From NCBI RefSeq assembly GCF_030272615.1, contig NC_081415.1, positions 231,947,303 to 232,011,302 on the forward strand: DNA of 64,000 bases, given 5' to 3'. Numbering within the stretch: position 1 is the stretch's first letter; each line of letters starts with the position of its first letter. A program made the position numbers and the translations under genes. The stretch comes from Cryptomeria japonica. Lineage: Eukaryota > Streptophyta > Pinopsida > Cupressales > Cupressaceae. The notes under the pieces were generated by a model. That model was given only the letters and a program-made list of their open reading frames with translations. It was not told where the DNA came from and did no database searches. Shown one piece after another: positions 22,191 through 32,755 of the stretch.

Positions 22191-23428
22191 TGTTGGCATT
22201 ATGGATGAATTGATTATGTGTTGCATTGATGTCAACACTAGCTGTTATGGTTGGTTACCGGTAGAAGATGTAGTGTTACCGACAAAAGAGACTATCTGAT
22301 GGACACTTCTGACATATTTGGATCTATGGAATGTGATTGGTTACATGTGGTATGTTCTTTTGGAGCATGTCTTGGTTGGTTGGTATTGACTTGGTAATCA
22401 GATGCTATCATACACTCTGGTAAACCCTTACCGGCATTGGTTTAAGGCTCTATCAATAGAGCTTTCACTGAGGAATCTTGATAGGATGCATAATTGGTGT
22501 TGGTGCAACTTCTACATGGATTTTAGGATGTTAAAGATGTTCTTTGATCATGCTTCAACTTATTGGAGACATTGTTTTGGAGTGGTGGACCCAGAATAGG
22601 TCTGGTACCTATCTAGGTTATGGAGCGGTATCATGATAATGTGTACTCTACACGTTATCGGGATGTTTTGGGATGATCTATCAATTGGTTATTGTTGTTT
22701 TGGTTTTAAGCCAACATGGCATATCATTGTAATATGGATATATGTAATGATCTTATTGTAATATCTTTTAGGTGGCCGACCTAATTGGTTTAGGCCTTAG
22801 GGTTTGTATAAAATGATGTAAGATCTTATTGTAGATCATGGCATGGGAATGGAATAAGTGTTTGTGGTCTTGGAATGCAATATCATATGCAAAGGATATT
22901 TTGTCGATCATAGGTGATCGAATTGGGATTAAGGAAGAGGTCAAAGGCCTCTGGTATTGAGCTTAACCGAGACTATAATCAGGCATGGTAGATGCTATTT
23001 CTAGCAGTTCACTCTATTGGATTGTAGTCCATTTATCCTGAGATGGTTGTAGCCTCTCTATAGTCAGTGAGACTCTTTTGTAATGAGCAGTACGATCTAG
23101 GCAATGTGCCTTCCTGCATGTGCATGCCCCTCATTGTAACACATACTTGTTGCAGAAGTATCATCTGACTGTGGGTAGGCTTCCCACCATGGTTTTTCCC
23201 TTTCCGGGTTTTCCACGTACAAATCATGGTGTTATGTGGTATGGTTTCTTTGTATTGATTATCTATTTAATTGTTAAGTTGTATTGTTTACCAGTATCTG
23301 TTCCTACCGGCATCTGTATGTGCTTTACCAGTACTTGATCTGTTTAAAGGTTATTAAGTGGATTAAAAGTTATAATCTGTTAACAACTGATTCACCCCCC
23401 TCTTAGTTGTTCACCGATTATCCTAACA
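22191..23428 (+). repeat. 5' LTR of element D
   Basis: 1238 bp. It carries the hairpin segment ATGGTTTTTCCC...GGGTTTTCCACG at about 23189-23217 and the C-run near 23395. The 3' LTR is 37 bp longer, mainly because of a segment near 31440-31500 missing here. Confidence 0.94.
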
Positions 23429-23430
23429 AT

Positions 23431-23442
23431 TGGTATCATAGC
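23431..23442 (+). other. Primer-binding site of D
   Basis: TGGTATCATAGC, one change from the initiator-Met complement, two bases after the LTR. Confidence 0.88.
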
Positions 23443-23486
23443 TTTGGTCCTCTTTTGCAGAAGCTTAACCGCTTGAGGTAGATCCT

Positions 23487-24530
23487 ATGGCAGCTAACAC
23501 TTCTTTTCCATCGACAACTATTTTCAGAAGAGAAATCCCTAAGCTTGATGGAATAAATTATGGGATATGGAAAATTCAAATGGAGACTGATCTTAGATGT
23601 CTTGGCAAGGATATTTGGGAGATCACTGAGAAAGGATATACACCTTATGATCTGGCATCTGGTAATCTTGCTCCTGCAGACTTGGATAAGAATATTGAGA
23701 ATGATTGTAGAGCTACGGAAGCCCTCTTCTGTGCACTTACTGATCAATAGATCATGGGATTAAATGATAAATCATTGGATAAGGTTATGTGGGACAAATT
23801 GAAAACTCCGAATGAAGGTGATCCTACTATCAAAATTGCTAAACTTGATGGTTACTGGGTAAGATACGAAAACTTGAAGATGGAAGATAATGAAAGAATT
23901 GTTGTGTTTATGGAAAAAGTAAATGAGATTGTTATGGGAATTCAATGTTGTGGAGGATTTCTGAGTGAAGATGAAATAGTTTCCAAATTCTTGAGAGCCC
24001 TTCCACTGCCTTACAAGATGAAGGCAACTGCAATTAATGAGCTGAGAACAATGGCTAACACAAAGACATTCTAATTGAAAAATTATCTGCTTTTGAGCTT
24101 GAAGAATTTGGATCTTCTGGAGCTGTAAAGTCTGAACCTACTTTTCATGCATCATCATCATCATCTACTGACAAAAGTGATTGGAAAGTTTTATATGCAA
24201 AAGAATTGGGAGACATGAGGAAAGAAGATGAAGAATTTGAGCAACTTGAAGCCTTATTTGTTAGAAGAGTACCTAAAGGTCCGACAAGAAGTAAGTATGA
24301 AGGACAAGCACCTTTTAAATGTTTTTCATGTAATAAGATTGGTCATTTTGCATCTAGATGTCCCGAAAGGAATGCAAGGTTTGAGGAAAGAGTTAAGAAA
24401 TCATTTAAGCCTAACTAGAACAGATATAGATTCAAGAAAAGTAAACAATGCTACATAATGGATGAGGAAGGAGTAACTGATGACTCTGTTAGTGGATCTG
24501 GCAATGGAAAGGAATGTGTGTTCTATGCTT
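23487..24530 (+). pseudogene. gag of element D, broken
   Basis: ATG 23487 (MAANTSFPSTTIFRREIPKL), then YGIWKIQMETDLRCLGKDIW. An in-frame TAG at 23748 (after Asp-Gln) is followed by continued frame to 24072. A shift near 24065 leads to the C-terminal part with the zinc knuckle CFSCNKIGHFASRC (24321-24362). An acidic linker (MDEEGVTDDS) follows. The Copia capsid/nucleocapsid role is lost because the frame is split. Confidence 0.9.
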
Positions 24531-24597
24531 AAAAAGAAGATGAACCAGAACCGGCTATTAAAAATGAAGAAAAGGCCCTGGCAGCAAAGTTGAAGAT

Positions 24598-26137
24598 AAG
24601 GATGAATGGGTAATTGATAGTGGATGCTCAAATCATATGACTAGAGATAAAGGGAAATTTCTATCCCTGCAAGAATACAATGGCAGTCAAGTCAGATTTG
24701 GAGATGACAAATCATGTATGATCAAATGTAGAGGTATTATTTCTCTGGATGGTAAGCATAACACTGATAATGTCTATTACGTAGAAGGTTTAAAGCATAA
24801 TCTTTGAGTGTTGGTCAATTGGTAGACAAGGGTTTCCAAGTTTAGTTTAAAGATAGAAACTGCAAAATCATTAACAAGACTGGTTTGGAGATTGTAACCG
24901 ATATTCAGACTGGAGGTAATATCTTTAACTTGTACCATTGTAATAAGACATGTTTGATTTCTCATATTGATGAGAGTTGGTTATGTCATAAGAGGTTGTG
25001 TCATGTTAATTTTGATTGTATTGTTAAGATTAGTTCAACTAAGGTAGTTAGAGATATACCTAAGATTATGAAGCCTCATAATCTGGTATGTAAGGGATGT
25101 CAATTGGGAAATAAAGTTAGAAGTTCTTTTAAGAGCATACATGATAAATCTAATGATGTACTTGATTTGATTCACCTTGACTTATGTGGTCCATCAAGGA
25201 CTAGAAGCTTTCAAGGTGATAGGTATTTCATGTTGATTATTAATGACTATTCTAGGATGATGTGGGTGACTTTTCTTAAGGAGAAGTCTGAAGCCTTTGA
25301 GAAATTCAAGATCTTTAAAGCAAAGGTTGAAACAGAAACTGGATTGAAAATCAAATGTCTAAGATCAAATCATGGCAGTGAGTTCACTTCTCATGAATTT
25401 AATAGTTATTGTGAGACAAATGGAATTAGGAGACAATTATCCGCACCTCAGACTCCTCAGCAAAATGGAGTGGTGGAAAGAAAAAACAAAAACATTTTGG
25501 ATGCAACAAGATCTATGATGATGGAAGCCAAATTGCCTCATATCTACTAGAGAGAAGCAGTAAGTACAACATTCTACACATTCAACAGAGTTCACATCAA
25601 AGGTGAAACCGGTAGGACCCCTTATGAATTATGGTTTGGACATACACCTACTGTTAAGTATTTCAGAATTTTGGAAGTAAATGCTATATCAAAAGAGATG
25701 ATTCAATTGGAAAGTTTGATCCTAGATGTGATGAAGGGATATTTCTTGGTTATTCAATTCAAAGCAAAGCATATAGATGTTATAACAAAAGATTGCAGAA
25801 AATTGTGGAAGTGCTAATGTGAAAGTGGATGAGTAGTACATAAATCATTCTATATCATATGATAGGGAACCGATAGTGGAAATGATCATAACTGAACCGA
25901 CAATTCCTCAACTGGTACAGGAAACTGAGACAGTTACACCGACACAATGAGAAAATTCAACTGTGACTGTTGATTAGAGCAATGAACTTGAAGTTCAAAA
26001 GACACCAAGGTATGTAAGATTTAATCATTCTGAAGATCAAATCATTAGAGATAGGAACAAGGGAGTTATGACAAGAAGAAAACTGGCAAATGAAGAGGTA
26101 TGTCTTATTTCACAAATTGAACCGGCAACTGTTATTG
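24598..26137 (+). pseudogene. Protease and integrase of element D, broken
   Basis: Protease motif WVIDSGCSNHMTRD at about 24609-24650. The integrase zinc region follows in the open part 24885-25550: CHKRLCHVNFD, CKGCQLGNKV, catalytic Asp in LIHLDLCGPS, second Asp changed in KCLRSNHGSEFTS (normally TDxG, here SNHG), and Glu in QTPQQNGVVERKN. A TAG at 25547 stands where F has Trp. Frameshifts follow near 25670. The loss of the second catalytic Asp alone would inactivate it. It stops at the nested LTR2. Confidence 0.9.
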
Positions 26138-27529
26138 AAGCTTGTAGTACCCCTACCCTAGTCTACTTCTAACCTTGGTTTAATCTGGATTAGTCTATCG
26201 ATATATTATGTGATAGTCAGATGTTGATTTTACGCATAGCTATTGATGTGGTTCTCACACTAGTTGTATGCAGGTTATTCAGTGTTCCTATGTCGTGATG
26301 TTAGTATCGAGCTAACGCATTCATTAAGTTATTATATATGTATGCATGTATGATCGTTGGTTGCAGGAGATTTCAGGTGCGAAGTCGCATGAGTGCGAGG
26401 TTCGTCGTCACCTGGTTTTGCAGGTTTGAGTGTACCCTTTTTAATCCTTAGAGTCAGATTAGGTGGTCGTAAGACCCTGGTTGACCTTAGTCGTGCTCTA
26501 GTGAGCATCGCCAGTCGTCGTCGGTAATCCCTTCTTGCTTGGGTTTGCGAGTCGTCTGTTTGGTTGACCTTCTCGATTTGCGTGCCTGGTGTGTTTGGTT
26601 AATTGATGAATTAGTCCGTAGCATTATTTTGAGAATTCGTTATGCGTTTTTCGTTGTTAATGAATTGCTCGTTTTAGATTGGAAGTAAATTTGAATTTAA
26701 TGGCTGATTTCGATTATTAAATGCATTATTTATATATGCTGATGAAAAAGAAGGATTTGTATTTAATTGCAAGAGGTTTAATTGCTTTCTGTTGGATTCT
26801 GGTATTTGAAAGGTTAAATTGAATTGATTGTGAAAGAAATCGTTTTTTTGGATTTGAAAAAAAAGCAAGTTATTTTGTTGTTGCATTTAGAAAATGATTA
26901 ATTTTGGAGGAATTAATTGTAAATAAAAGTTATTATTCCAAAAATAGAAATTGGAAGTCAACTCTTCCATATTACCCAATTTGGGGAAATTGGAGAGGAT
27001 GGACAATTTTGGAGAAGATTTTGGGGAATCTGACAGGTGGGCTCTCCTTCAGCCATGCCAGGATTGCGTATGAAGGTAGGGTTTATCCAAATCGTTCTTC
27101 CTTGTGTTTGTAAAAAGGATTGCTTGTTGCCAAATTTAATCTTTGATTGTTTTCAGTTTCATATTGGATTTGGGGAGTTTGAATCCATGTTTTAGCTGTG
27201 TTCTTCAAGAAATTGCATGGCTGTAGCATTATGTTAAAAATGGGTTATCTTGCCATGTCTGGTTCCCTCTTTGATGAATATAAATAAATTTCTACTTTCT
27301 CTTTGTGCTGGGCGTTTTGTGCTGGGCGTTGTCGTCGTGCTTAAACCCGTGCATTTTGTTTTATATATATCGAACTGTGTTTACTATGGAAAATATTTAT
27401 TTATTATGCCGAGATGGGCGTGCATTTTAGTCGAACTGTGGTTTTTAATTAGCAAATTAATATTAAAATTTCGAACTGTGTGTTCGAACCTGGGCGTCAT
27501 TGTTTTTTTTATGTGCTCGGACTGTGTTT

Positions 27530-27775
27530 TGGGGATGGGAGGCGGGGAGCGGAGCTCCACCCGCTCCCTCCCCTCTCCACCGCTCGCTCCCCCCTTCATT
27601 TCCAGCTCGTCCCCCTGGTTCCTCACCCCACCATTCGCAGGAGTTAAGGCCTTCGGCCGCGGCTCACTGCGGTGGCCGCAGGGCGCCGCGGGCCTGCGGG
27701 CACCGCAGCGGCGCCGCCGCTTGGGCAATGCCCTGCGGCTAGGGTTAGGGCATAGCCCGCCCTCGCCGTTAGGGT
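27530..27775. other. GC-rich island inside LTR2
   Basis: About 245 bases, mostly G and C, with many CpG, in a window that is otherwise AT-rich. It includes runs such as GCGCCGCGGGCCTGCGGG. Open in several frames, but the translations are low-complexity (Pro/Ala/Arg/Ser) and match nothing I know. It sits where LTR1 carries captured host sequence. It could be captured gene or promoter DNA. Confidence 0.55.
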
Positions 27776-28907
27776 TAAAGGCATTCTTTTTCGTTTTTAA
27801 AATGTAGTTTCAAAAAAAAAACGTAGTTTGTTTCAACGATATTTTAAATGCGTTTTTTTGTTATATTTTAAATTAGTTATAAAATGATTTTCTTTAGAAT
27901 GTATTTTCTTCTTACATTAAAAAAAAAAAGAAAACTTATGATACTTTATATCATTTTAGTGAAAGTTATTTAATGATTAGCTTTATTTAAATTTTTAATT
28001 ATGAATGAGGTAGCATTAACCTGATAAGAGTGGATTGGATATTGATTAACCTTATAAGGGAGTTTTAGGCTAATTGTTACTTAACGTCATTTTGTGACGT
28101 ATGCCCTCTTCCTAATTAAGTTTACAACTGTTATTTTGCAATTGAATTTTGCTGTTTATATTCTGATTGATCTTGGAGTAATAAGTCCAGATCTTACCTT
28201 CTAGCTAATTAGAGCATGTGACTGTTTGATGTAGTAATGTTTAAAAATAATAGAGGATAATATTTTATTGGAATACGATGTGAATGCCACTTGATGATGT
28301 TTGTTAGAGATTAAATATCTTATTTTAATTGTTTAATGGTTGTCTGAATTTGATTAATATGAATTGGTTAAAAACTCATTACGGCTTAAATTGCCTGTTC
28401 AATGCTTGAACCCTAGGAGTTAGAAAACCAAGAACAACTTATCCCCAGTTGAGGTAGATAACTGTAATATGTTTTTAGATCATGTAGAAAACTTGATCGT
28501 TTTTAATGAATAAATCAATTTGAGAAAAATATTGTCTTTTCTGATTGTTGCTTTGCGAGTTCAATTTCTGTATTCGCCTTTAATTATGAAATGGCACGTT
28601 TTGCTTTGTGTAAAAGGACCCTGTCGTATGGATGATTTGGTGTTCCTGTTTTAGTCCTCGATTTCCGAGTTGACTGTTGTATTGTGATGTTGTCTTAGTT
28701 GGTTAAATCCTCTTTGAGTGAGTCGAATAATGATTCGTGGTTAACCTTAGTTGTCAGGTCTCTAGTTAGAGTGCCGTCAGTAAGTGATTACCCTAGAGTC
28801 GTGTTTGACCAGATGATTGCTCTTCTTCTTGAACTCCGTTCGTCTTACCATGTGTATTCCGTGGTTTGAGTTTGTTTGAGTCAGTCTAGTGTCGTATGGG
28901 AAAGTGG

Positions 28908-28958
28908 CTTTCGATTGGGGGCCGCGCCCAAAGTGGCTGCTGGGTAACCCATCGAAAG
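28908..28958 (+). other. Inverted repeat in LTR2
   Basis: CTTTCGATTGGG (28908-28919) and CCCATCGAAAG (28948-28958) are complementary apart from one extra T, around a GC-rich loop. A possible RNA or DNA hairpin upstream of the two-hairpin segment. Confidence 0.5.
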
Positions 28959-29546
28959 TGAGTCTAATAAGTGATAACCTAAGTAGATTAGAAAATAATC
29001 TCTAAATAAGATAATGTGCCTCACACATGGGACGAATGCTATCATAGATTCGGCATGCTGTGAGAAGGCCTGAAATGGCAAACCATCTTCCTTGTCTTCA
29101 CGAGAGGATGTGTGGGTCCACATGAGGCTTGGATGGGCCGGAAGTTCGGATTAGGTTGCCAGGGTTACCAGTGTATGGGCCGGGACCTATGAAGACTTGC
29201 CATGGTATCCATACCAGGTTGTGTGATGACACTTGTCCCTACGTTCGCTAGTGGGTTGTCGTTTGTCCTGTTTTGAGTACCTTTGTGAGTCGTCCTTTCT
29301 GTCTCTGCCCTTGTGAGTGTCGGTTTCATGTTAGACCCTTGGGTGGTGATGGTTTAGTTTTATGGATGCTCTCATGGACTCTTATGTATTAGCTTGATTT
29401 ATGTTCAGCTGGATCCTGTTCCTTGTAAGGATCGTTTATGTATTTATTGACCGATGTGGTCGCTTGTATAATGTTTATGTATCGCCTTGATGGCTGGATT
29501 GTATAGTGTAACCTCTTGTACTCTTAACCTTATTATTTATCCGAGG

Positions 29547-29599
29547 GGGTCTTGCAGTTGAGCAGACCCGGAGATGTAGCCCTTTAGGGGTGAACTCCG
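29547..29599 (+). promoter_or_regulatory. Conserved two-hairpin segment, copy in LTR2
   Basis: GGGTCT (29547-29552)/AGACCC (29564-29569) and CGGAG (29569-29573)/CTCCG (29595-29599), with inner CCC-TTTA-GGG. Same as 10273-10325 except for the inner loop. Confidence 0.65.
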
Positions 29600-30303
29600 A
29601 GATCATTATTGGTGTCATGTGATGTATTCTCTTATGTTTCCTTTATTCCGCTTTATCATGTATGATTTGCTTATGTTAAAATGGTTAAGTGGATAATTGG
29701 AATTAACTTTAAATGCTTATATTCAATTCTATCTTGAACGCCATGTAGTTCGAATGCATAATTGGTTGGGATGCGATTTATCGTAAATGTATGTGTGTAA
29801 TCGTCCTTTTTATGCAATGAATTGGATTATGAATGAATGTAACTTAGAGTAATGAATTATACTCAGTTGTCATTAAGGAATTTAAATATGCTTGGAAAGA
29901 TCTCTTATGTTATGGTGAAAATCCTAGTGTATTAGTATGTTATATGTATGGTTTGTAATTTTAAATGAAAAGATTGAATGAAGTTGATGAATGGATCTTA
30001 ATGGATGAATCTTTGTTGTGTTTATATTTCCGTCCTTGAAGGAAGTTTATCCTGATAATGAATTACCTCGTTATTAAGATATTTAGCTTATTGGATTAAT
30101 GGTGTGAGTGAAATGAATTTTGAAATTAAGTAATCTCGTTGGGAAACTCTTTAGGAGTTAGTTGAAGTCTTCCGCTATGTAATCTGAATCTTTGTTATCA
30201 TGTTGCATCTTATGTGTTGTAACTTTAAAAAAAAAAAAATTTTGCACTCCATTCTTGTGTTATTTTGGCTTATCCCTTCGGGGTTTCCTGGCGGGGCATT
30301 ACA

Positions 30304-31054
30304 AAGCTTGTAAGGATAAACATTGGTTAAAGGCTATGAAAGATGAATTAGATCAGATAGAGAAAAATGAGACTTGGTCTTAGTTCCCCGGCCTAAAAAT
30401 AAGAATGTTATTGGAACTAAATGGGTTTTTAAGAATAAATTGAATGATGATGGTCAAGTTGTGAGAAACAAAACTAGATTGGTTTGTAAAGGATATTCTC
30501 AAATGGAAGGAATTGATTATGGTGAGACATTTGCACCTGTAGCTAGAATTGAAGCTGTTAGACTATTTCTTGCCTATGCAGCTTATAAGAACTATAAGGT
30601 TGATCAAATGGAAGTTAAATGTGCATTTTTGAATGGTGAACTTGAAGAAGAAGTTTACATTGAGAAACCTGATGGATTTTCACTGATAGATGATAAAGAT
30701 ATGGTTTGTAGATTGAAGAAAGTTTTATATGGATTGAAACAGGCTCCTAGAGCTTGGTATGCAAGATTGGATAATTATCTTTTGAAGCTTGGTTTTACTA
30801 AAGGCAATGTTGATAGTAATTTATATTATAAGATCATTGATTATTGAAGTATTTGTTGATGATTATTGAAGACTAAGCATATATCAATAAAGTATAACTT
30901 TCTGAAGGACAAGGTAGAAGCAAAGGAAGTCAAATTGGTTTATGTGAACACTAAAGAACAAATTGCAGACATATTCACTAAACCATTGTCTAAGGAATCA
31001 TTTGAGTATTTGAGAGACAGGTTAGGGGTTTCTGCCCCTTCGGCAAAGACTTGA
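30304..31054 (+). pseudogene. RT and RNase H remnant of element D, internally deleted
   Basis: After LTR2 the frame continues [20 protein letters not shown], shifts, then runs 30374-30847 with [42 protein letters not shown] and [14 protein letters not shown]. It then jumps from LYYKII straight to TKHISIKYNFLKDKVEAKEV and IADIFTKPLSKESFEYL. The RT catalytic box region is only a trace (VFVDD lost), and most of RNase H is missing, a deletion of roughly 700 bases compared with A and F. No enzyme could form. Confidence 0.9.
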
Positions 31055-31399
31055 TTGATGCAGTTTGTCATCAGTCTGACATGCATTACCAAAGACATTA
31101 TTCATTCCAACACTGATGAGTGGTGCTACTACTTAGGGGGAGTAGTCATCTTTGAAATTCAAAGGTTTATATTCTTCCTTTGATATTTTTGTTAGATTTC
31201 TGGCATTGATGTCAAAGGGGGAGAGATAGTGATGTGAAAAATAAATGCAGAACTTTATAGAGATATCATTCACAAGGGGAGAGTTATTAATATTCAGGAG
31301 ATTATTGGTTGTCTTCCACAGGAGGAGACTTGTTTGACATTTTTTGGTACTTAGACATTTTTCACATCTAGTGTTGCCATCAATGCCAAAGGGGGAGAT
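31055..31399 (+). other. 3' untranslated region and polypurine tract of D
   Basis: No coding. It holds several 'aaagggggaga'-type words (near 31210 and 31390); the last, AAAGGGGGAGAT at 31388-31399, abuts the 3' LTR. Confidence 0.8.
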
Positions 31400-32674
31400 T
31401 GTTGGCATTATGGATGAATTGATTATGTGTTGCATTGATGTTTTGTCATTGATGTCAACACTAGCTATTATGGTTGGTTACTGATAGACAGGTTTTGGTT
31501 ATCGGTAGAAGATCTAGTGTTACCGACAGAAGAGACTATCTGTTGGACACTTCCGACATGTTTGGATATATGGAATGTGATTGGTTACATGTGGTACGTG
31601 CTTCTGGAGCATGTCTTGGTCAGTTGGCATTGACTTGGTAATCAAATGCTATCATACACTCTAGTAAACCCTTACCGACATTGGTTTAATGCTCTATCGA
31701 CAAAGGTTTCACTGAGGAATCTTGACAAGATGCATAATTGGTGTTGGTACAATTTCTACATGTATTTTAGGATGTTGAAGATGTTCTTTGATCACGCTTC
31801 AACTGCTTGGAGACATTTCTTTGGCGTGGTGGACCCAGAATAGGTTTGATACCTATCTAGGTTATGGACCGGTATCATGATAACATGTACTCTACACGTT
31901 ACCGGGATGTTTCAGGATGATCTATCGATTGGTTATTGTTGTTTTGGTCTTACGTCGACATGGCATATCATTGTAATATGGATTTATGTAGTGATCTTAT
32001 TGTAATATATTTTAGGTGGTTGACCTAATTGGTTTAGGCCTTAGGGTTTGTATAAAATGATGTAAGATCTCATTGTAGATCGTGGCATGGGAATGGAATA
32101 AGTGTTCGTGGTCTTGGAATGCAATATCATATGTGAAGGATATTTGGTCGATCATAGGTGATCGAATTGGGATTAAGGAAGAGATCAAAGGCCTTCGATA
32201 TTGAGCTTAACTGGGACTATAATTAGGCATGGTAGATGCTATTTCTGGCAGTTCACTCTATTGGATTGTAGTCCATTTATCCTGAGATGGTTGTAGCCTC
32301 TCTGTAGTTAGTGAGACTCTTTTGTAATGAGTAGTACACTTTAGGCAATGTGCCTTCTTGCATGTGCAGGCCCCTCATTGTAACACATACTTTCTGCAGA
32401 AGTATCATCTGACTGTGGGTAGGCTTCCCACCATGGTTTTTCCCTTTCCGGGTTTTCCACGTACAAATCATGGTGTTATGTGGTATGGTTTATTTGCATT
32501 GATTATCTGTTTAATTGTTAAGTTGTATTGTTTACTAATATCTGTTCCTACCGGCATCTGTATGTGCTTTACCAGTACTTGATCTGTTTAAAGGTTATTA
32601 AGTGGATTAAAAATTATAATCTGTTAACAACTGATTCATGCCCCCCTCTCAATTGTTCACCAGTAATCGTAACA
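31400..32674 (+). repeat. 3' LTR of element D
   Basis: 1275 bp, matching 22191-23428 with scattered substitutions and one 5' indel. Confidence 0.94.
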
Positions 32675-32755
32675 GTAGGAAGCATGTTCTTATCACAAAC
32701 CACATATTGTATATTGAAAAGGACATTATAAAAAATATTTGTTATTAAGTTGCTC

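Larger units (their letters stand above)
26143..30303 (+). mobile_element. Gypsy-type solo LTR, LTR2 (4.2 kb)
   Basis: Begins TGTAGTACCCC and ends GGGGCATTACA. Target duplication AAGCT at 26138-26142 and 30304-30308; the host pol frame resumes after it. It shares with LTR1 the ends, blocks near 26311 ('gagctaacg', 'tgcaggagattt'), the 53-nt two-hairpin segment and the last 200 bases, so it is the same family. It has no PBS, PPT or pol. The middle differs from LTR1 and holds a GC-rich island instead of the glutaredoxin fragment. Confidence 0.85.
22191..32674 (+). mobile_element. Copia LTR retrotransposon D (with nested solo LTR)
   Basis: TGTTGG...AACA LTRs with the perfect 5-bp duplication GTAGG at 22186-22190 and 32675-32679. 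5' LTR 22191-23428, PBS 23431-23442, gag 23487 on, pol to 31054, PPT 31388-31399, 3' LTR 31400-32674. A 4161-bp gypsy-type solo LTR (26143-30303) splits pol between integrase and RT. Gag starts like that of G. Multiple stops and a deletion in RT/RNase H show it is dead. Confidence 0.95.
19945..32755 (+). repeat. Duplicated repeat block, copy 1 (split by D)
   Basis: Sequence at 19945-22190 and, after element D, 32675-32755 matches 40300-40700, 48547-50480 almost in order. The similarity starts at 'attattttcttgatttgaaatgg' and ends at 'aagttgctcacta'. The block is about 2.3 kb without insertions and contains the LINE ORF1 element at about 20480-22140 in both copies, so the LINE was there before duplication or spread. 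Confidence 0.8.

Noticed and set aside
27384-27807. Arg/Pro/Ala-rich frames over the GC island
   Set aside because: Open on both strands because GC-rich DNA has few stops; low complexity, no domain.
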